DNA of 64,000 nucleotides, from assembly GCA_905221605.1 (NCBI GenBank), contig CAJNDS010002153.1:306998-370997 (forward strand), read 5' to 3'. Every line of letters begins with the position of its first letter. Positions within the stretch are counted from its first letter, which is position 1. Under the pieces are notes generated by a model that saw only the letters and a program-made list of their open reading frames with translations, did no database searches and was not told the DNA's origin. The stretch comes from Symbiodinium natans (taxonomy: Eukaryota > Sar > Dinophyceae > Suessiales > Symbiodiniaceae). Position numbers and translations under genes: made by a program. This document shows, in pieces, positions 48,201 to 50,104 of the stretch.

Positions 48201-48965
48201 TCTAGGGTCTAGGGTTTAGGGTTTAGGCATGTTTAGGGTATAAGGGAATCCTACTACTTGGGGTGTATAGAGGGGTCCCTGATTTTCGTAAACTCCCACC
48301 TGAGCCGCCTGGATCTTCCTTGCCCCCCAGTGGCAGAATCGCAGGTCGCCTTTTTGGGCCTTCACCGCCCAACCTTCCGCCAGCCAGTCGCTGAAGCGCA
48401 GCACCTGCCTCCGATCCTGCGGGCCGTGGAGGGGATGGTAGAGAGCTACCAGGGCGTGTCTATGTTAGTTAGGGGCACCCTTTAGGGTGCCCCTTCAAAT
48501 TATTCAATTCTGTTTGGGCTGTGCAAAGGGGTAATTCATGTTGGGAAATACCCTAAACCCTAAACCCTGAACCCTAAACCCTAAACCCTAAACCCTAAAC
48601 CCACCATGAAGGGCTCCTTGAGCTTGATGAAGTCGCTGGACTGCAGATAGCCCACATCGGTACATGGAGACCACGGCACACCGTTCCTGAGCATCGGGCA
48701 GCTGACAAGGCTACCAGAGAAGGGTTCAGGGTTTAGGGTTTAGGGATTAGGGTTTAGGGTTAGGGGTTTGGGGTTTAGCGTTTAGGGTTCAGATGGTTTA
48801 CGGTTTAGGGTTTAGAGTTTAGGGTTTAGGATCGGGTTTAGGGTTTCGGGAAGGCAAAAAAGGCCGAGCATCACCCGCTGGATGATGAGCTCTCGCTCAC
48901 AGGCTTCATGCTCCGCAAAGAAGGTGTTTCCATCGTGCAGCGCGTAGCCCGCCTGCTTCCACGAC
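21265..48965 (-). CDS. Multi-exon GH13 enzyme, alpha-1,3-glucan synthase-like
   Basis: At least 35 short exons on the minus strand read in order as a GH13 (alpha-amylase fold) protein. The motif order, including YFPSPADWR, DRFADGDP, GGDFVGL, DVVMNHMGN, APFRFHENHGL, DVDGFRVD, GEFYV, NNHDNWR and HYAGDEQ, most resembles the amylase half of fungal-type alpha-1,3-glucan synthases. That half would build or remodel alpha-glucan at a membrane or wall. All three catalytic carboxylates are present. Downstream exons (26.1, 24.9, 22.5 and 21.3 kb) fit the domains following GH13 in that family. The GT5 half and membrane spans were not found, so the gene may run beyond 21 kb or be a GH13-only relative. Introns carry telomere arrays, MITEs, a satellite and a nested ORF. 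The 5' end is uncertain. Another GH13 subfamily is possible. Confidence 0.72.
21268..21325 (-). CDS. GH13 gene: last recognised exon (RGDFN)
   Basis: The minus strand reads GWHHEMFLRGDFNGLEAQP. In alpha-1,3-glucan synthases a similar His/aromatic stretch leading into a G-x-FN motif follows the post-amylase domains. It is flanked by CCCTAAA on the left and a long TTTAGGG array on the right. Confidence 0.5.
21325..21470 (+). repeat. TTTAGGG array
   Basis: About 15 perfect heptamers, then degenerate copies. Confidence 0.92.
21900..22025 (-). CDS. Exon-like island, probably in the GH13 gene
   Basis: Two minus frames are open. One reads LHPELFTGRLKADSRPTPAA. No specific family evidence; placed by position. 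Confidence 0.3.
22380..22696 (-). CDS. GH13 gene: long exon with VQYHAGH
   Basis: The minus strand is open for about 105 codons with normal composition. The end reads WVPYQNVSDWLVYPGIPVLV followed by QYHAGH. This resembles the stretch of fungal alpha-1,3-glucan synthases in which a Trp-rich segment leads into a V-x-VQYW motif. The upstream half (SSWFRLPFALALGPPMPVLR) shows nothing recognisable. Two other frames are also open on this strand, and the splice sites are not fixed. Confidence 0.45.
22885..23000 (-). CDS. Exon-like island, probably in the GH13 gene
   Basis: The minus strand reads HEQPGLICMDFGHLCHEASC in an open stretch of about 29 codons. Cys/His-rich. Placed in the GH13 gene only by position. 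Confidence 0.35.
23025..23290 (+). repeat. Long TTTAGGG array
   Basis: About 37 heptamers, almost perfect apart from a TTTATGG / GTTTTATGG slip near 23150-23170. Confidence 0.95.
23290..23485 (+). repeat. GTGTTTAGG nonamer array
   Basis: Continues from the heptamer array but with a 9-bp unit (GTGTTTAGG), about 21 copies. The 9-bp period keeps all six frames open, giving spurious Phe-Arg-Val and His-Pro-Lys ORFs. Confidence 0.92.
23758..23867. mobile_element. MITE family M5 copy
   Basis: Left arm TACCCAGAGACTCCCATACC and right arm GGGGTATTGGAGTCCCTGGG are inverted, and AAGGAAT motifs repeat inside. 110 bp, no coding capacity. Relatives lie at 53.16 and 59.19 kb. Confidence 0.7.
24115..24200 (-). 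CDS. GH13 gene: probable exon
   Basis: The minus strand reads YAVSTATLQPSEEMFATFRS and onward, open for about 36 codons, between a CCCTAAA array and TTTAGGG. Assigned by position. Confidence 0.4.
24440..24516. mobile_element. MITE family M2 copy (short)
   Basis: Left ACTTGGAGGTTCAGGGCACT and right AGAACCTCCAAGT are inverted, and the interior has TTATAACCCCA. About 77 bp, so internally deleted relative to the 15.46-kb copy. Confidence 0.65.
24735..24815. repeat. CCCTAAA array
   Basis: About 11 perfect units. Confidence 0.92.
24835..24900 (-). CDS. GH13 gene: exon with ADGFHEARL
   Basis: The minus strand reads YVQAAFLELDSVAALADGFH and then EARL. The pattern L-x-V-x-DG-H-x-I/L recalls the Ig-like segment after the amylase domain of alpha-1,3-glucan synthases. 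Confidence 0.5.
24900..25032. mobile_element. MITE family M2 copy with internal telomere heptamers
   Basis: Ends CGTGGAGGTTCATGGTACTT and CACGAACCTCCA are inverted. A short TTTCAGGGTTTAGGG stretch (24927-24947) lies between them. Confidence 0.55.
25195..25265 (-). CDS. GH13 gene: possible exon
   Basis: The minus strand reads FSALLAPIPEAAWTRVARWA. Assigned by position and composition only. Confidence 0.35.
25265..25570 (+). repeat. Longest TTTAGGG array
   Basis: About 43 heptamers, nearly perfect, with single TTTTAGGG and TTATGGG variants. It ends in a short inverted CCCTAAG/CCTAAA segment at 25570-25600. Confidence 0.95.
26055..26165 (-). CDS. GH13 gene: exon with FDRPMD and TLDG motifs
   Basis: The minus strand reads FRISVRFDRPMDSFVASVVT then LDGRPGKFSH. 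An I-x-F-x-x-x-MD...L-x-LDG pattern is typical of the Ig-like module that follows the amylase domain in alpha-1,3-glucan synthases. Good coding character with a single open frame of this quality. Confidence 0.55.
26430..26770 (+). repeat. Degenerate repeats of TTGGCGCGAAGGGG
   Basis: Five imperfect copies of a (T/G)TTGGCGCGAAGGGG(C/G)TAA-like unit near 26439, 26500, 26590, 26680 and 26752, separated by unrelated sequence sharing GGCAGG and AGCTTGG. Function unknown. Both strands are open by chance. Confidence 0.55.
26818..27080 (+). repeat. GGCCAG hexamer array
   Basis: About 40 copies of AGGGCC/GGCCAG hexamers, imperfect. The minus ORF through it (Ala/Leu and Pro/Gly repeats) is an artefact. 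Confidence 0.9.
27337..27402 (+). repeat. TTTTGGG heptamer array
   Basis: About nine TTTTGGG units, a telomere variant fixed across the whole array. It is followed by GTGTAGCTCAGG repeats. Confidence 0.9.
27440..28560. other. Unique sequence without a confidently placed gene
   Basis: Contains tetranucleotide stretches (GTAT and GATA, 27770-27850), a divergent M2 element (28136-28275) and several short open frames on both strands. None has a recognisable motif. 27460-27665 is open in several frames and could hold an exon. Confidence 0.5.
28136..28275. mobile_element. MITE family M2 copy (divergent right end)
   Basis: The left end TTACTTGGAGGTTCCTGGGT matches M2. The right end AACCCCGAACCCCCAAGG is a degenerate inverse. 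Confidence 0.45.
28705..28806. repeat. CCCTAAA array
   Basis: About 14 perfect heptamers in an intron of the GH13 gene. Confidence 0.93.
28808..28903 (-). CDS. GH13 gene: exon with hydrophobic strand
   Basis: The minus strand reads QVVVQSGGLISLPVAPLQAL and then ILVCGA, compatible with the last beta-strands of the amylase C-terminal domain. It is flanked by CCCTAAA and TTTAGGG arrays. Confidence 0.5.
29060..29165 (-). CDS. GH13 gene: probable exon
   Basis: The minus strand reads PELQGTRLTDAQEDGVEAFR then WSLKLLW before a stop, open for about 27 codons. It lies between TTTAGGG arrays. Confidence 0.45.
29290..29392 (-). CDS. GH13 gene: exon with GSIKESRVATFYSPW
   Basis: The minus strand reads ELKEIIGFGSIKESRVATFY then SPWAEAGSRHMG. 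Good coding character. Its position after the amylase core suggests the C-terminal domain. Confidence 0.5.
29464..29749 (-). pseudogene. Duplicated N-terminal part of the 278-codon ORF
   Basis: A minus frame repeats the first 80 or so codons of the 30.67-kb ORF (MTFRAFRAQMPSRQQSRRAK) with two visible amino-acid changes. It then runs into translated telomere repeat and stops. It has lost everything after SVPETQDKQ. Because the direct-repeat copy is nearly identical, the truncation is recent. Confidence 0.6.
29830..30666 (-). CDS. Hypothetical 278-aa protein with paired GTQT motifs
   Basis: The longest intact normal-composition ORF besides the transposase and kinase-like frames. The first 75 residues are very basic (R/K-rich). 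The middle has two GTQT motifs (residues 109-112 and 136-139, the second in DVGTQTD). The C-terminal 60 residues look like a coiled coil (AINEFHRGMLYLEQVIWALE). TQT-type motifs bind dynein light chain LC8 in other eukaryotes, usually in tandem beside a coiled coil, so a cargo or scaffold role is possible but unproven. It is intronless within an intron-dense region and nested in an intron of the GH13 gene, which suggests a retro-copied or mobile origin. The start is the first Met, inside the direct repeat, and an upstream exon cannot be excluded. Confidence 0.55.
   Translation of the reverse strand: MNLASSKHFDSGCEMTFRAFRAQMPSRQQSRRAKLALQRQMKPLTWREKPLDECSRWQVRKRFRFMRQIHKQSVPETQDKQVKSLGAAAENEGAGTVTTAVGGRRCDSGTQTVDFEVHLANWLAYFDAISFDRDVGTQTDCFVDEVFADCSHFCREASLAGYNWVDELDAGLPGRHQHPSASSSARATDGVLSDGATLSGGQGGEADVLLQSGSSFNVKARRVTDMDEAINEFHRGMLYLEQVIWALECRYGHELETLQETFQEFDDRKGKVQIQSIL
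30885..30985 (-). CDS. GH13 gene: exon with VTVIANFHTEERNS
   Basis: The minus strand reads AGRVTVIANFHTEERNSPHL. The V-x-V-x-x-NF/N-T pattern is typical of the start of the amylase C-terminal beta domain, where the family has a V-x-x-FN-x motif. Confidence 0.6.
31115..31185 (-). CDS. GH13 gene: exon with LLIFWRG
   Basis: The minus strand reads QDLLIFWRGCDEQGLEAQQC. An (I/A)FWRG segment follows the helix with the LR motif in alpha-1,3-glucan synthase-type GH13 proteins. Confidence 0.55.
31187..31281. mobile_element. MITE family M2 copy (right end clear)
   Basis: The right end TACCCTGAACCTCCAAGTA matches M2. The left end TACTTAGAACCTACTTAG is degenerate. Three short GGACTTTAGG repeats lie inside. 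Confidence 0.45.
31470..31575 (-). CDS. GH13 gene: exon with TYRHIARLNALRRAYF
   Basis: The minus strand reads SSTYRHIARLNALRRAYFAG. It matches the helix near the end of the amylase barrel in which Y-x-x-I-x-x-LN-x-LR-x-x-Y is conserved. The acceptor is CCCAG before GACATGACG. Confidence 0.65.
32112..32200 (-). CDS. GH13 gene: exon with NPADRDNFAASSV
   Basis: The minus strand reads TPAQVKTTPQGNPADRDNFA. The family has an N-P-x-x-x-DNF motif just upstream of the Y-x-x-I-x-x-LN helix, and this exon sits in that order. Confidence 0.6.
32200..32540 (+). repeat. TTTAGGG arrays
   Basis: Two arrays, 32203-32262 and 32381-32540, the second with about 20 heptamers. The unique spacer of about 110 bp between them has no clear exon. 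Confidence 0.92.
32560..33320. other. Unique sequence, gene uncertain
   Basis: Between 32580 and 32860 both strands are open with normal composition. The minus frame includes IHCMECGREPQASFVQCEWL. The plus frame includes LPDLDDILTAAHRYIAERKT. I cannot choose between them. 32940-33030 is AT-rich with AAT/AAG triplets, and 33180-33195 is a G homopolymer. Confidence 0.4.
33320..33490. repeat. CCCCTAAA then CCCTAAAA octamer array
   Basis: About 12 CCCCTAAA units switch abruptly to about 9 CCCTAAAA units. Both are one-base expansions of the heptamer. Confidence 0.93.
33500..33575 (-). CDS. GH13 gene: probable exon with LDGWARED
   Basis: The minus strand reads SALDGWAREDRTL. It is positioned between the GDEQ exon (37.2 kb) and the NPADRDNF exon (32.1 kb), as expected for the loop after GDEQ. 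Confidence 0.45.
33583..33970 (+). repeat. TTTAGGG arrays
   Basis: 33583-33760 holds about 5 TTTGGGG followed by about 20 TTTAGGG. After a degenerate stretch, 33880-33970 adds about 12 more. Confidence 0.93.
34130..36905 (+). repeat. Satellite array, 193 and 208-223 bp units
   Basis: Thirteen copies of the landmark GTCGCAATTGGTCTC start at 34323, 34516, 34728, 34940, 35133, 35341, 35534, 35750, 35943, 36151, 36344, 36567 and 36783. Spacings are 193, 212, 212, 193, 208, 193, 216, 193, 208, 193, 223 and 216. The series 193-208-193-216 repeats, giving a higher-order period of about 810 bp. The first unit (34130-34230) and the trailing unit (36905-37040) are degenerate. The 193-bp form lacks the GTGACCGTCGACTGCC segment. 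Unit lengths change frame, so ORFs through the array are not genes. It lies in an intron of the GH13 gene. Confidence 0.93.
37215..37290 (-). CDS. GH13 gene: exon with HYAGDEQ
   Basis: The minus strand reads RPLHYAGDEQDLGTCGAQCA. The G-x-P-L-x-Y-x-GDEQ segment is a conserved GH13 loop after catalytic region IV. The acceptor AAG lies a few bases from a TTTAGGG tract. Confidence 0.7.
37640..37735 (-). CDS. GH13 gene: exon with LAVITFWPGL
   Basis: The minus strand reads PVLPPNGGLAVITFWPGL. This fits the strand and PG turn that precede the GDEQ loop, and the GDEQ exon follows next in order. Confidence 0.6.
37790..38400. other. Unique sequence without a confident gene
   Basis: A TTTAGGG array (37785-37830) is followed by about 550 bp without telomere repeats. 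Both strands carry frames of 68-85 codons of ordinary composition but no motif. Probably intron. Confidence 0.4.
38493..38592 (-). CDS. GH13 gene: exon with catalytic region IV (NNHDNWR)
   Basis: The minus strand reads FPQAQWIFCNNHDNWRIQSL. The NHD is GH13 region IV and its Asp is the transition-state stabiliser. The donor at 38492-38488 is GTGAG, followed immediately by GTTTAGGG heptamers, so the telomere array begins about five bases into the intron. Confidence 0.75.
38605..38750. repeat. CCCCTAAA octamer array
   Basis: About 16 CCCCTAAA units, then CCCCAAACA. Octamer form, as at 33.3 kb. Confidence 0.93.
38818..38935 (+). repeat. TTTAGGG array
   Basis: About 16 perfect heptamers. Confidence 0.95.
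39245..39377. mobile_element. MITE family M2 copy (divergent)
   Basis: The right end ACTCATGAACCTCGAGGTA and the left CATGGGTAGTTATAAGCAGG are inverted relatives. The interior holds TTTATAACCCCACTTCT, as in other M2 copies. Confidence 0.5.
39490..39565 (-). CDS. GH13 gene: exon with DTFDPSTNRSEYAL
   Basis: The minus strand reads ENRMIDTFDPSTNRSEYALA. It lies between the catalytic-Glu exon (41.5 kb) and the NHD exon (38.5 kb), where the family has a D-x-x-TN-x-SEYA-like stretch. Confidence 0.55.
39715..39845 (-). CDS. Possible exon or transposase relic
   Basis: The minus strand reads EWLPSQSPDLASVDPVGRWA and onward. The SPDL segment recalls the SPDLNPIE motif near the third catalytic residue of Tc1/mariner transposases, but nothing else of such an element is visible. 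It may equally be an exon of the GH13 gene. Confidence 0.3.
40225..40430 (-). CDS. Possible exon, product uncertain
   Basis: The minus strand is open for about 65 codons, including EAAVWHAELLQDLCVAARGH. It lies left of a CCCTAAA array. It falls within the GH13 gene span but matches no part of that family I recall, so it may be a nested or misplaced reading. Confidence 0.35.
40432..40545. repeat. CCCTAAA array
   Basis: About 16 units with two six-base CCTAAA slips. Confidence 0.93.
40605..40683 (-). CDS. GH13 gene: probable exon
   Basis: The minus strand reads VYKRPRFADGFALAYEQDAV before a stop. It is flanked by CCCTAAA arrays on both sides. Confidence 0.5.
41100..41205 (-). CDS. GH13 gene: exon after the catalytic Glu
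   Basis: The minus strand reads GRGKDNGMYGQDRFIAGEAT then LKGGIVPLVS. A GRG-x-x-x-x-M stretch directly after the GEFYV strand is characteristic of alpha-1,3-glucan synthases. A GT (GTCTCGTG) lies at the right position for a donor. Confidence 0.65.
41216..41345 (+). repeat. TTTAGGG array
   Basis: About 18 perfect heptamers. Confidence 0.95.
41460..41560 (-). CDS. GH13 gene: exon with catalytic region III (GEFYV)
   Basis: The minus strand reads RKERFGLFGEFYVTTERYAT. The Glu in GEFYV is the GH13 general acid/base, in the exact form used by alpha-1,3-glucan synthases. The acceptor is GGAAG before GAGCGC. Confidence 0.75.
42080..42170 (-). CDS. GH13 gene: exon with AKSLGKD
   Basis: The minus strand reads KLWCQAPEIRNFAKSLGKDR, the helix that precedes the GEFYV strand (A-x-SLGK-x-N/R-F). 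Confidence 0.6.
42545..42610 (-). CDS. GH13 gene: exon with QVPLPFYKRWA
   Basis: The minus strand reads LDTILASPQVPLPFYKRWAA. In the family the segment after the nucleophile reads Q-V-(P/T)-x-x-FYK-x-W, which matches. Confidence 0.6.
43000..43103. mobile_element. MITE family M3 copy, right end cut off by CCCTAAA repeats
   Basis: The left arm TACAGTCAATTCCATAAAGT then TGGAACATGGTTTAAG matches the 10.27-kb copy. The right arm stops at TGTTCCAACTTTGAG and passes straight into CCCTAAA, so about 15 bp of the right terminus is missing. Confidence 0.6.
43218..43345 (-). CDS. GH13 gene: exon with catalytic region II (DVDGFRVD)
   Basis: The minus strand reads DKYIAMTQALIQSADVDGFR then VDTPMQ. The final Asp of DGFRVD is the GH13 nucleophile, preceded by the conserved Arg. 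The codons lie at about 43258-43280. It is flanked by CCCTAAA on the left and TTTAGGG on the right. Confidence 0.78.
43375..43505 (+). repeat. TTTAGGG array
   Basis: About 18 heptamers with one TTTAGGA variant. Confidence 0.93.
43595..43672 (-). CDS. GH13 gene: exon with IYGTMDDLRLEH
   Basis: The minus strand reads TTQVAKIYGTMDDLRLEHSR then VQDGLE and a stop. It follows the HHNGDLQNY exon, as expected between catalytic regions I and II. Confidence 0.6.
43926..44010 (-). CDS. GH13 gene: exon with DFHHNGDLQNYADPWE
   Basis: The minus strand reads GSDFHHNGDLQNYADPWEIN. The F-H-x-NG...DP-x-E pattern is characteristic of alpha-1,3-glucan synthases between the substrate loop and the nucleophile. 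Confidence 0.65.
44481..44575 (-). CDS. GH13 gene: exon with SPFYGQYGEAPDLS
   Basis: The minus strand reads CQATYSSPFYGQYGEAPDLS then CAQFRGHPQVG, open for about 31 codons. Between CCCTAAA on the left and degenerate TTTAGG on the right. Confidence 0.6.
44795..44900 (-). CDS. GH13 gene: exon with QPYMDFYFNNTWVPE
   Basis: The minus strand reads AGKQPYMDFYFNNTWVPEVP. It is the segment after APFRFHENHGL and encodes a conserved Asp-Phe-x-Asn loop. Confidence 0.65.
45293..45359 (-). CDS. GH13 gene: exon APFRFHENHGLREY
   Basis: Acceptor GAG before GCTCC, then APFRFHENHGLREYRPLGRI. The donor is GTGAGC at 45292-45287. The APFRFH motif is a signature of alpha-1,3-glucan synthase-type amylase domains. 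In frame with the previous exon. Confidence 0.75.
45460..45519 (-). CDS. GH13 gene: exon with region I (DVVMNHMGN)
   Basis: Begins after TTCAG and reads DVVMNHMGNEFFFEGHQSDT. DVVMNH is GH13 catalytic region I. The donor is GC (GCCAGG), and joining to the next exon keeps frame. Confidence 0.78.
45624..45695 (-). CDS. GH13 gene: exon with AHDRGMYVLI
   Basis: Reads NVGFHAADEALTRAAHDRGM then YVLI and ends at a GT donor (GTGCTC). It joins in frame to DVVMNH, restoring the classical AH-x-RGMYV-x-x-DVV strand. Confidence 0.75.
45700..45850. mobile_element. Repeat element family M6 copy
   Basis: Shares GGGGGACCCCTTA, TATATACCCTAT and AAGGGCCCATACATCAGAAC with 16.63-16.83 kb. The ends GTCCCTTA and TAAGGGAT are inverted. 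It sits in the intron just upstream of the AHDRGMYV exon. Confidence 0.5.
45953..46031 (-). CDS. GH13 gene: exon with HQYAQQDFTLLD
   Basis: Reads YNYYHQYAQQDFTLLDRRLG then TLEELR, with acceptor AAG and a GC donor (GCCGGG). It joins in frame to NVGFHAADEAL. The Y-x-x-DFT-LD-x-x-x-GT motif is diagnostic of this GH13 subfamily. Confidence 0.75.
46032..46610. other. Intron of the GH13 gene, no recognised content
   Basis: Open frames on both strands, but none matches the family between KLDYIKGLG and the HQYAQQDF exon. A CCCTAAA array occupies 46605-46700. Confidence 0.45.
46721..46784 (-). CDS. GH13 gene: exon GGDFVGLRSKLDYIKGLG
   Basis: Begins after CTCCAG and reads HGGDFVGLRSKLDYIKGLGC. Joining to the previous exon restores TFRHGGDF. 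GGD-x-x-G-x-x-x-KLDY is the conserved first helix of the GH13 barrel. The donor appears to be GC. Confidence 0.78.
46812..46945 (+). repeat. TTTAGGG array filling an intron
   Basis: About 18 heptamers inside a fully delimited 195-bp intron (46785-46979), which therefore is mostly telomere repeat. Confidence 0.93.
46980..47040 (-). CDS. GH13 gene: 61-nt exon NNEAFKGGFDVRDMTF
   Basis: Acceptor GCGCAG, donor GC (CTTCAG then GCTGGG). It joins in frame to DRFADGDP upstream and HGGDF downstream. Confidence 0.75.
47264..47289 (-). CDS. GH13 gene: 26-nt microexon DRFADGDP
   Basis: Acceptor TGTCAG, donor GC (CCCCAG then GCGCCAG). It encodes DRFADGDPR across junctions, the classic start of a GH13 barrel (T-DRF-x-x-GDP). 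Frame agrees on both sides. Confidence 0.72.
47305..47560. repeat. AAT/ATT trinucleotide microsatellite in a GH13 intron
   Basis: About 250 bp of AAT and AATTAT-type units between the YFPSPADWR exon and the DRFADGDP microexon. ORFs through it are Asn-rich or Ile-rich artefacts. Confidence 0.9.
47590..47651 (-). CDS. GH13 gene: exon MYFPSPADWRALSIYQLVT
   Basis: Acceptor AAAG, donor GC (GTAACG then GCCAGA). It joins in frame to the microexon, giving IYQLVT before DRFADGDP, the expected first beta strand of the barrel. Confidence 0.75.
47806..47945 (-). CDS. GH13 gene: probable N-terminal exon
   Basis: The minus strand reads GHRPDICLLVCGGMIPCTAV and onward, open for about 50 codons. It lies upstream of the barrel. 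Boundaries not fixed. Confidence 0.4.
48031..48108 (-). CDS. GH13 gene: probable N-terminal exon
   Basis: The minus strand reads FGDLQVVCEEELPGAAFLGD then FLSAFA. A CCCTAAA array lies to the left. Confidence 0.45.
   Translation of the reverse strand, partial: GDLQVVCEEELPGAAFLGDFLSAFA
48236..48300. mobile_element. MITE family M4 remnant
   Basis: GGGAATCCTACTACTTGGGG and TCGTAAACTCCCACC match the right half of M4. The left half is replaced by TTTAGGG repeats (48160-48240). Confidence 0.5.
48305..48460 (-). CDS. GH13 gene: N-terminal exon
   Basis: The minus strand reads HALVALYHPLHGPQDRRQVL and continues to FSDWLAEGWAVKAQKGDLRF, open for about 50 codons. This looks like the pre-barrel region of a secreted enzyme, but no specific domain is recognised. 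Confidence 0.5.
48605..48686 (-). CDS. GH13 gene: N-terminal exon
   Basis: Acceptor CTCAG. Reads NGVPWSPCTDVGYLQSSDFI then KLKEPFM. The donor is GTGGG at 48604-48600, running at once into GTTTAGGG heptamers. Confidence 0.55.
48875..48965 (-). CDS. GH13 gene: most upstream recognised exon
   Basis: Acceptor CCCCAG. Reads SWKQAGYALHDGNTFFAEHE then ACERELIIQR, followed by GTGATG. High-quality coding character. An initiator exon farther upstream was not found. Confidence 0.55.
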
Positions 48966-49389
48966 CTGGGGGTCACAGATGTCCAGAAAACCTGAGGGTT
49001 TGGGGTTTGGGGGTTTAGCGTTTAGGGTTTAATGTTGACCTCGTTTAAAAACCCCCCCCCCCCCCCACCCTGCGTCTCAACTGATTTTTGTTTCCGGCCG
49101 CCCCGCCTATTGAGGGGGGGCTGTTCTTAAGAAACCTGACCAGCCTGCACCCGTACCCTGAACCTACCTCACCTGGACCCTAAACCCACCCTGAACCTTA
49201 TCTGAAGGCCCGGGCAATCGCTTCAGAAGGGAAATTCTCGATGGCCCCAACCAAAAAATGGGCCCTGGGCCGGGAGTTCTTATTATTGAGGGGGGGTTTA
49301 TGATTGAATTCCGGGATCGGAATTCTTTAATTACGGGGGGGGGTTTATTTATAAAAAGCAGGTTAACATTAGGGTAGAGGGTTATCAGG

Positions 49390-49530
49390 GGCACAAACCA
49401 ATCTTCTCTAGGCAGAGCACCACAAGGGGGCCGCCGCAAACTCCACCGTCAGCTTTGCGTGGTTTGGAATGCAGAGATGCCCGCCACCTCCTAAGTGAGA
49501 AGAGCCAGCGCCCAGAACCCAGATGCACAG
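49390..49530 (-). CDS. Possible exon, gene unknown
   Basis: The minus strand reads GGHLCIPNHAKLTVEFAAAP then LWCS. It lies between the GH13 gene and the transposon. It could be the last exon of the RBR gene or the first of the GH13 gene. Confidence 0.35.
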
Positions 49531-49544
49531 AGAGACAAAGACAG

Positions 49545-49639
49545 AAACAAAGAGAGAGAGAGAGAGAAAGGAAAGAAAGACTAAAAACAGAGAGAGGCAG
49601 TCAAGAGACACAGAGAGAGAGAGAGAGAGACAAAAAAAA

Positions 49640-49673
<34 letters not shown>

Positions 49674-49690
49674 CATATATATATATATGG
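49545..49690. repeat. AG then AT dinucleotide microsatellites
   Basis: GAGA tracts (49550-49630) followed by (AT)n (49641-49688), ending exactly at the transposon's left terminus. Confidence 0.9.
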
Positions 49691-49715
49691 TACCCCCCCC
49701 CTGAAGAATCTACCT
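49689..49715 (+). repeat. Left terminal inverted repeat
   Basis: GGTA, nine C, then TGAAGAATCTACCT. Pairs with 51866-51890. Confidence 0.85.
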
Positions 49716-50104
49716 CCAGAGGGTGGGGGTTTAAGATACCTGCAACTTTAATTTCTTCGTTTAAGTTGTTTTTTTTCGTTTAAGTCACGGTTTTCGTCCT
49801 TATATATGCGTAGGATATGATTTCTATATCATTCTCCTATATGCTGAGAGTGAGGTGTAAGTTTTTTTATTTTAGTGTGTGTCTTGTTTATAAGCAGTTG
49901 GGTTGCTTATAAGCAGGAGGGGGGGGAGGGGGGGTTGGGGGGGTTTCGCCCCAGGACCTCTGTGACCCCCCCCCCCCCCAATGAAAGATCATCCATGACC
50001 AGATATCCTCATCTTACTCAGTAGAGCCCAAGACATGTGAACATGAAAATGTTACTGAAGCATTTGGTTAAAGAGCGAGAAGTGTACGTGAACAAGTAGT
50101 TGCC

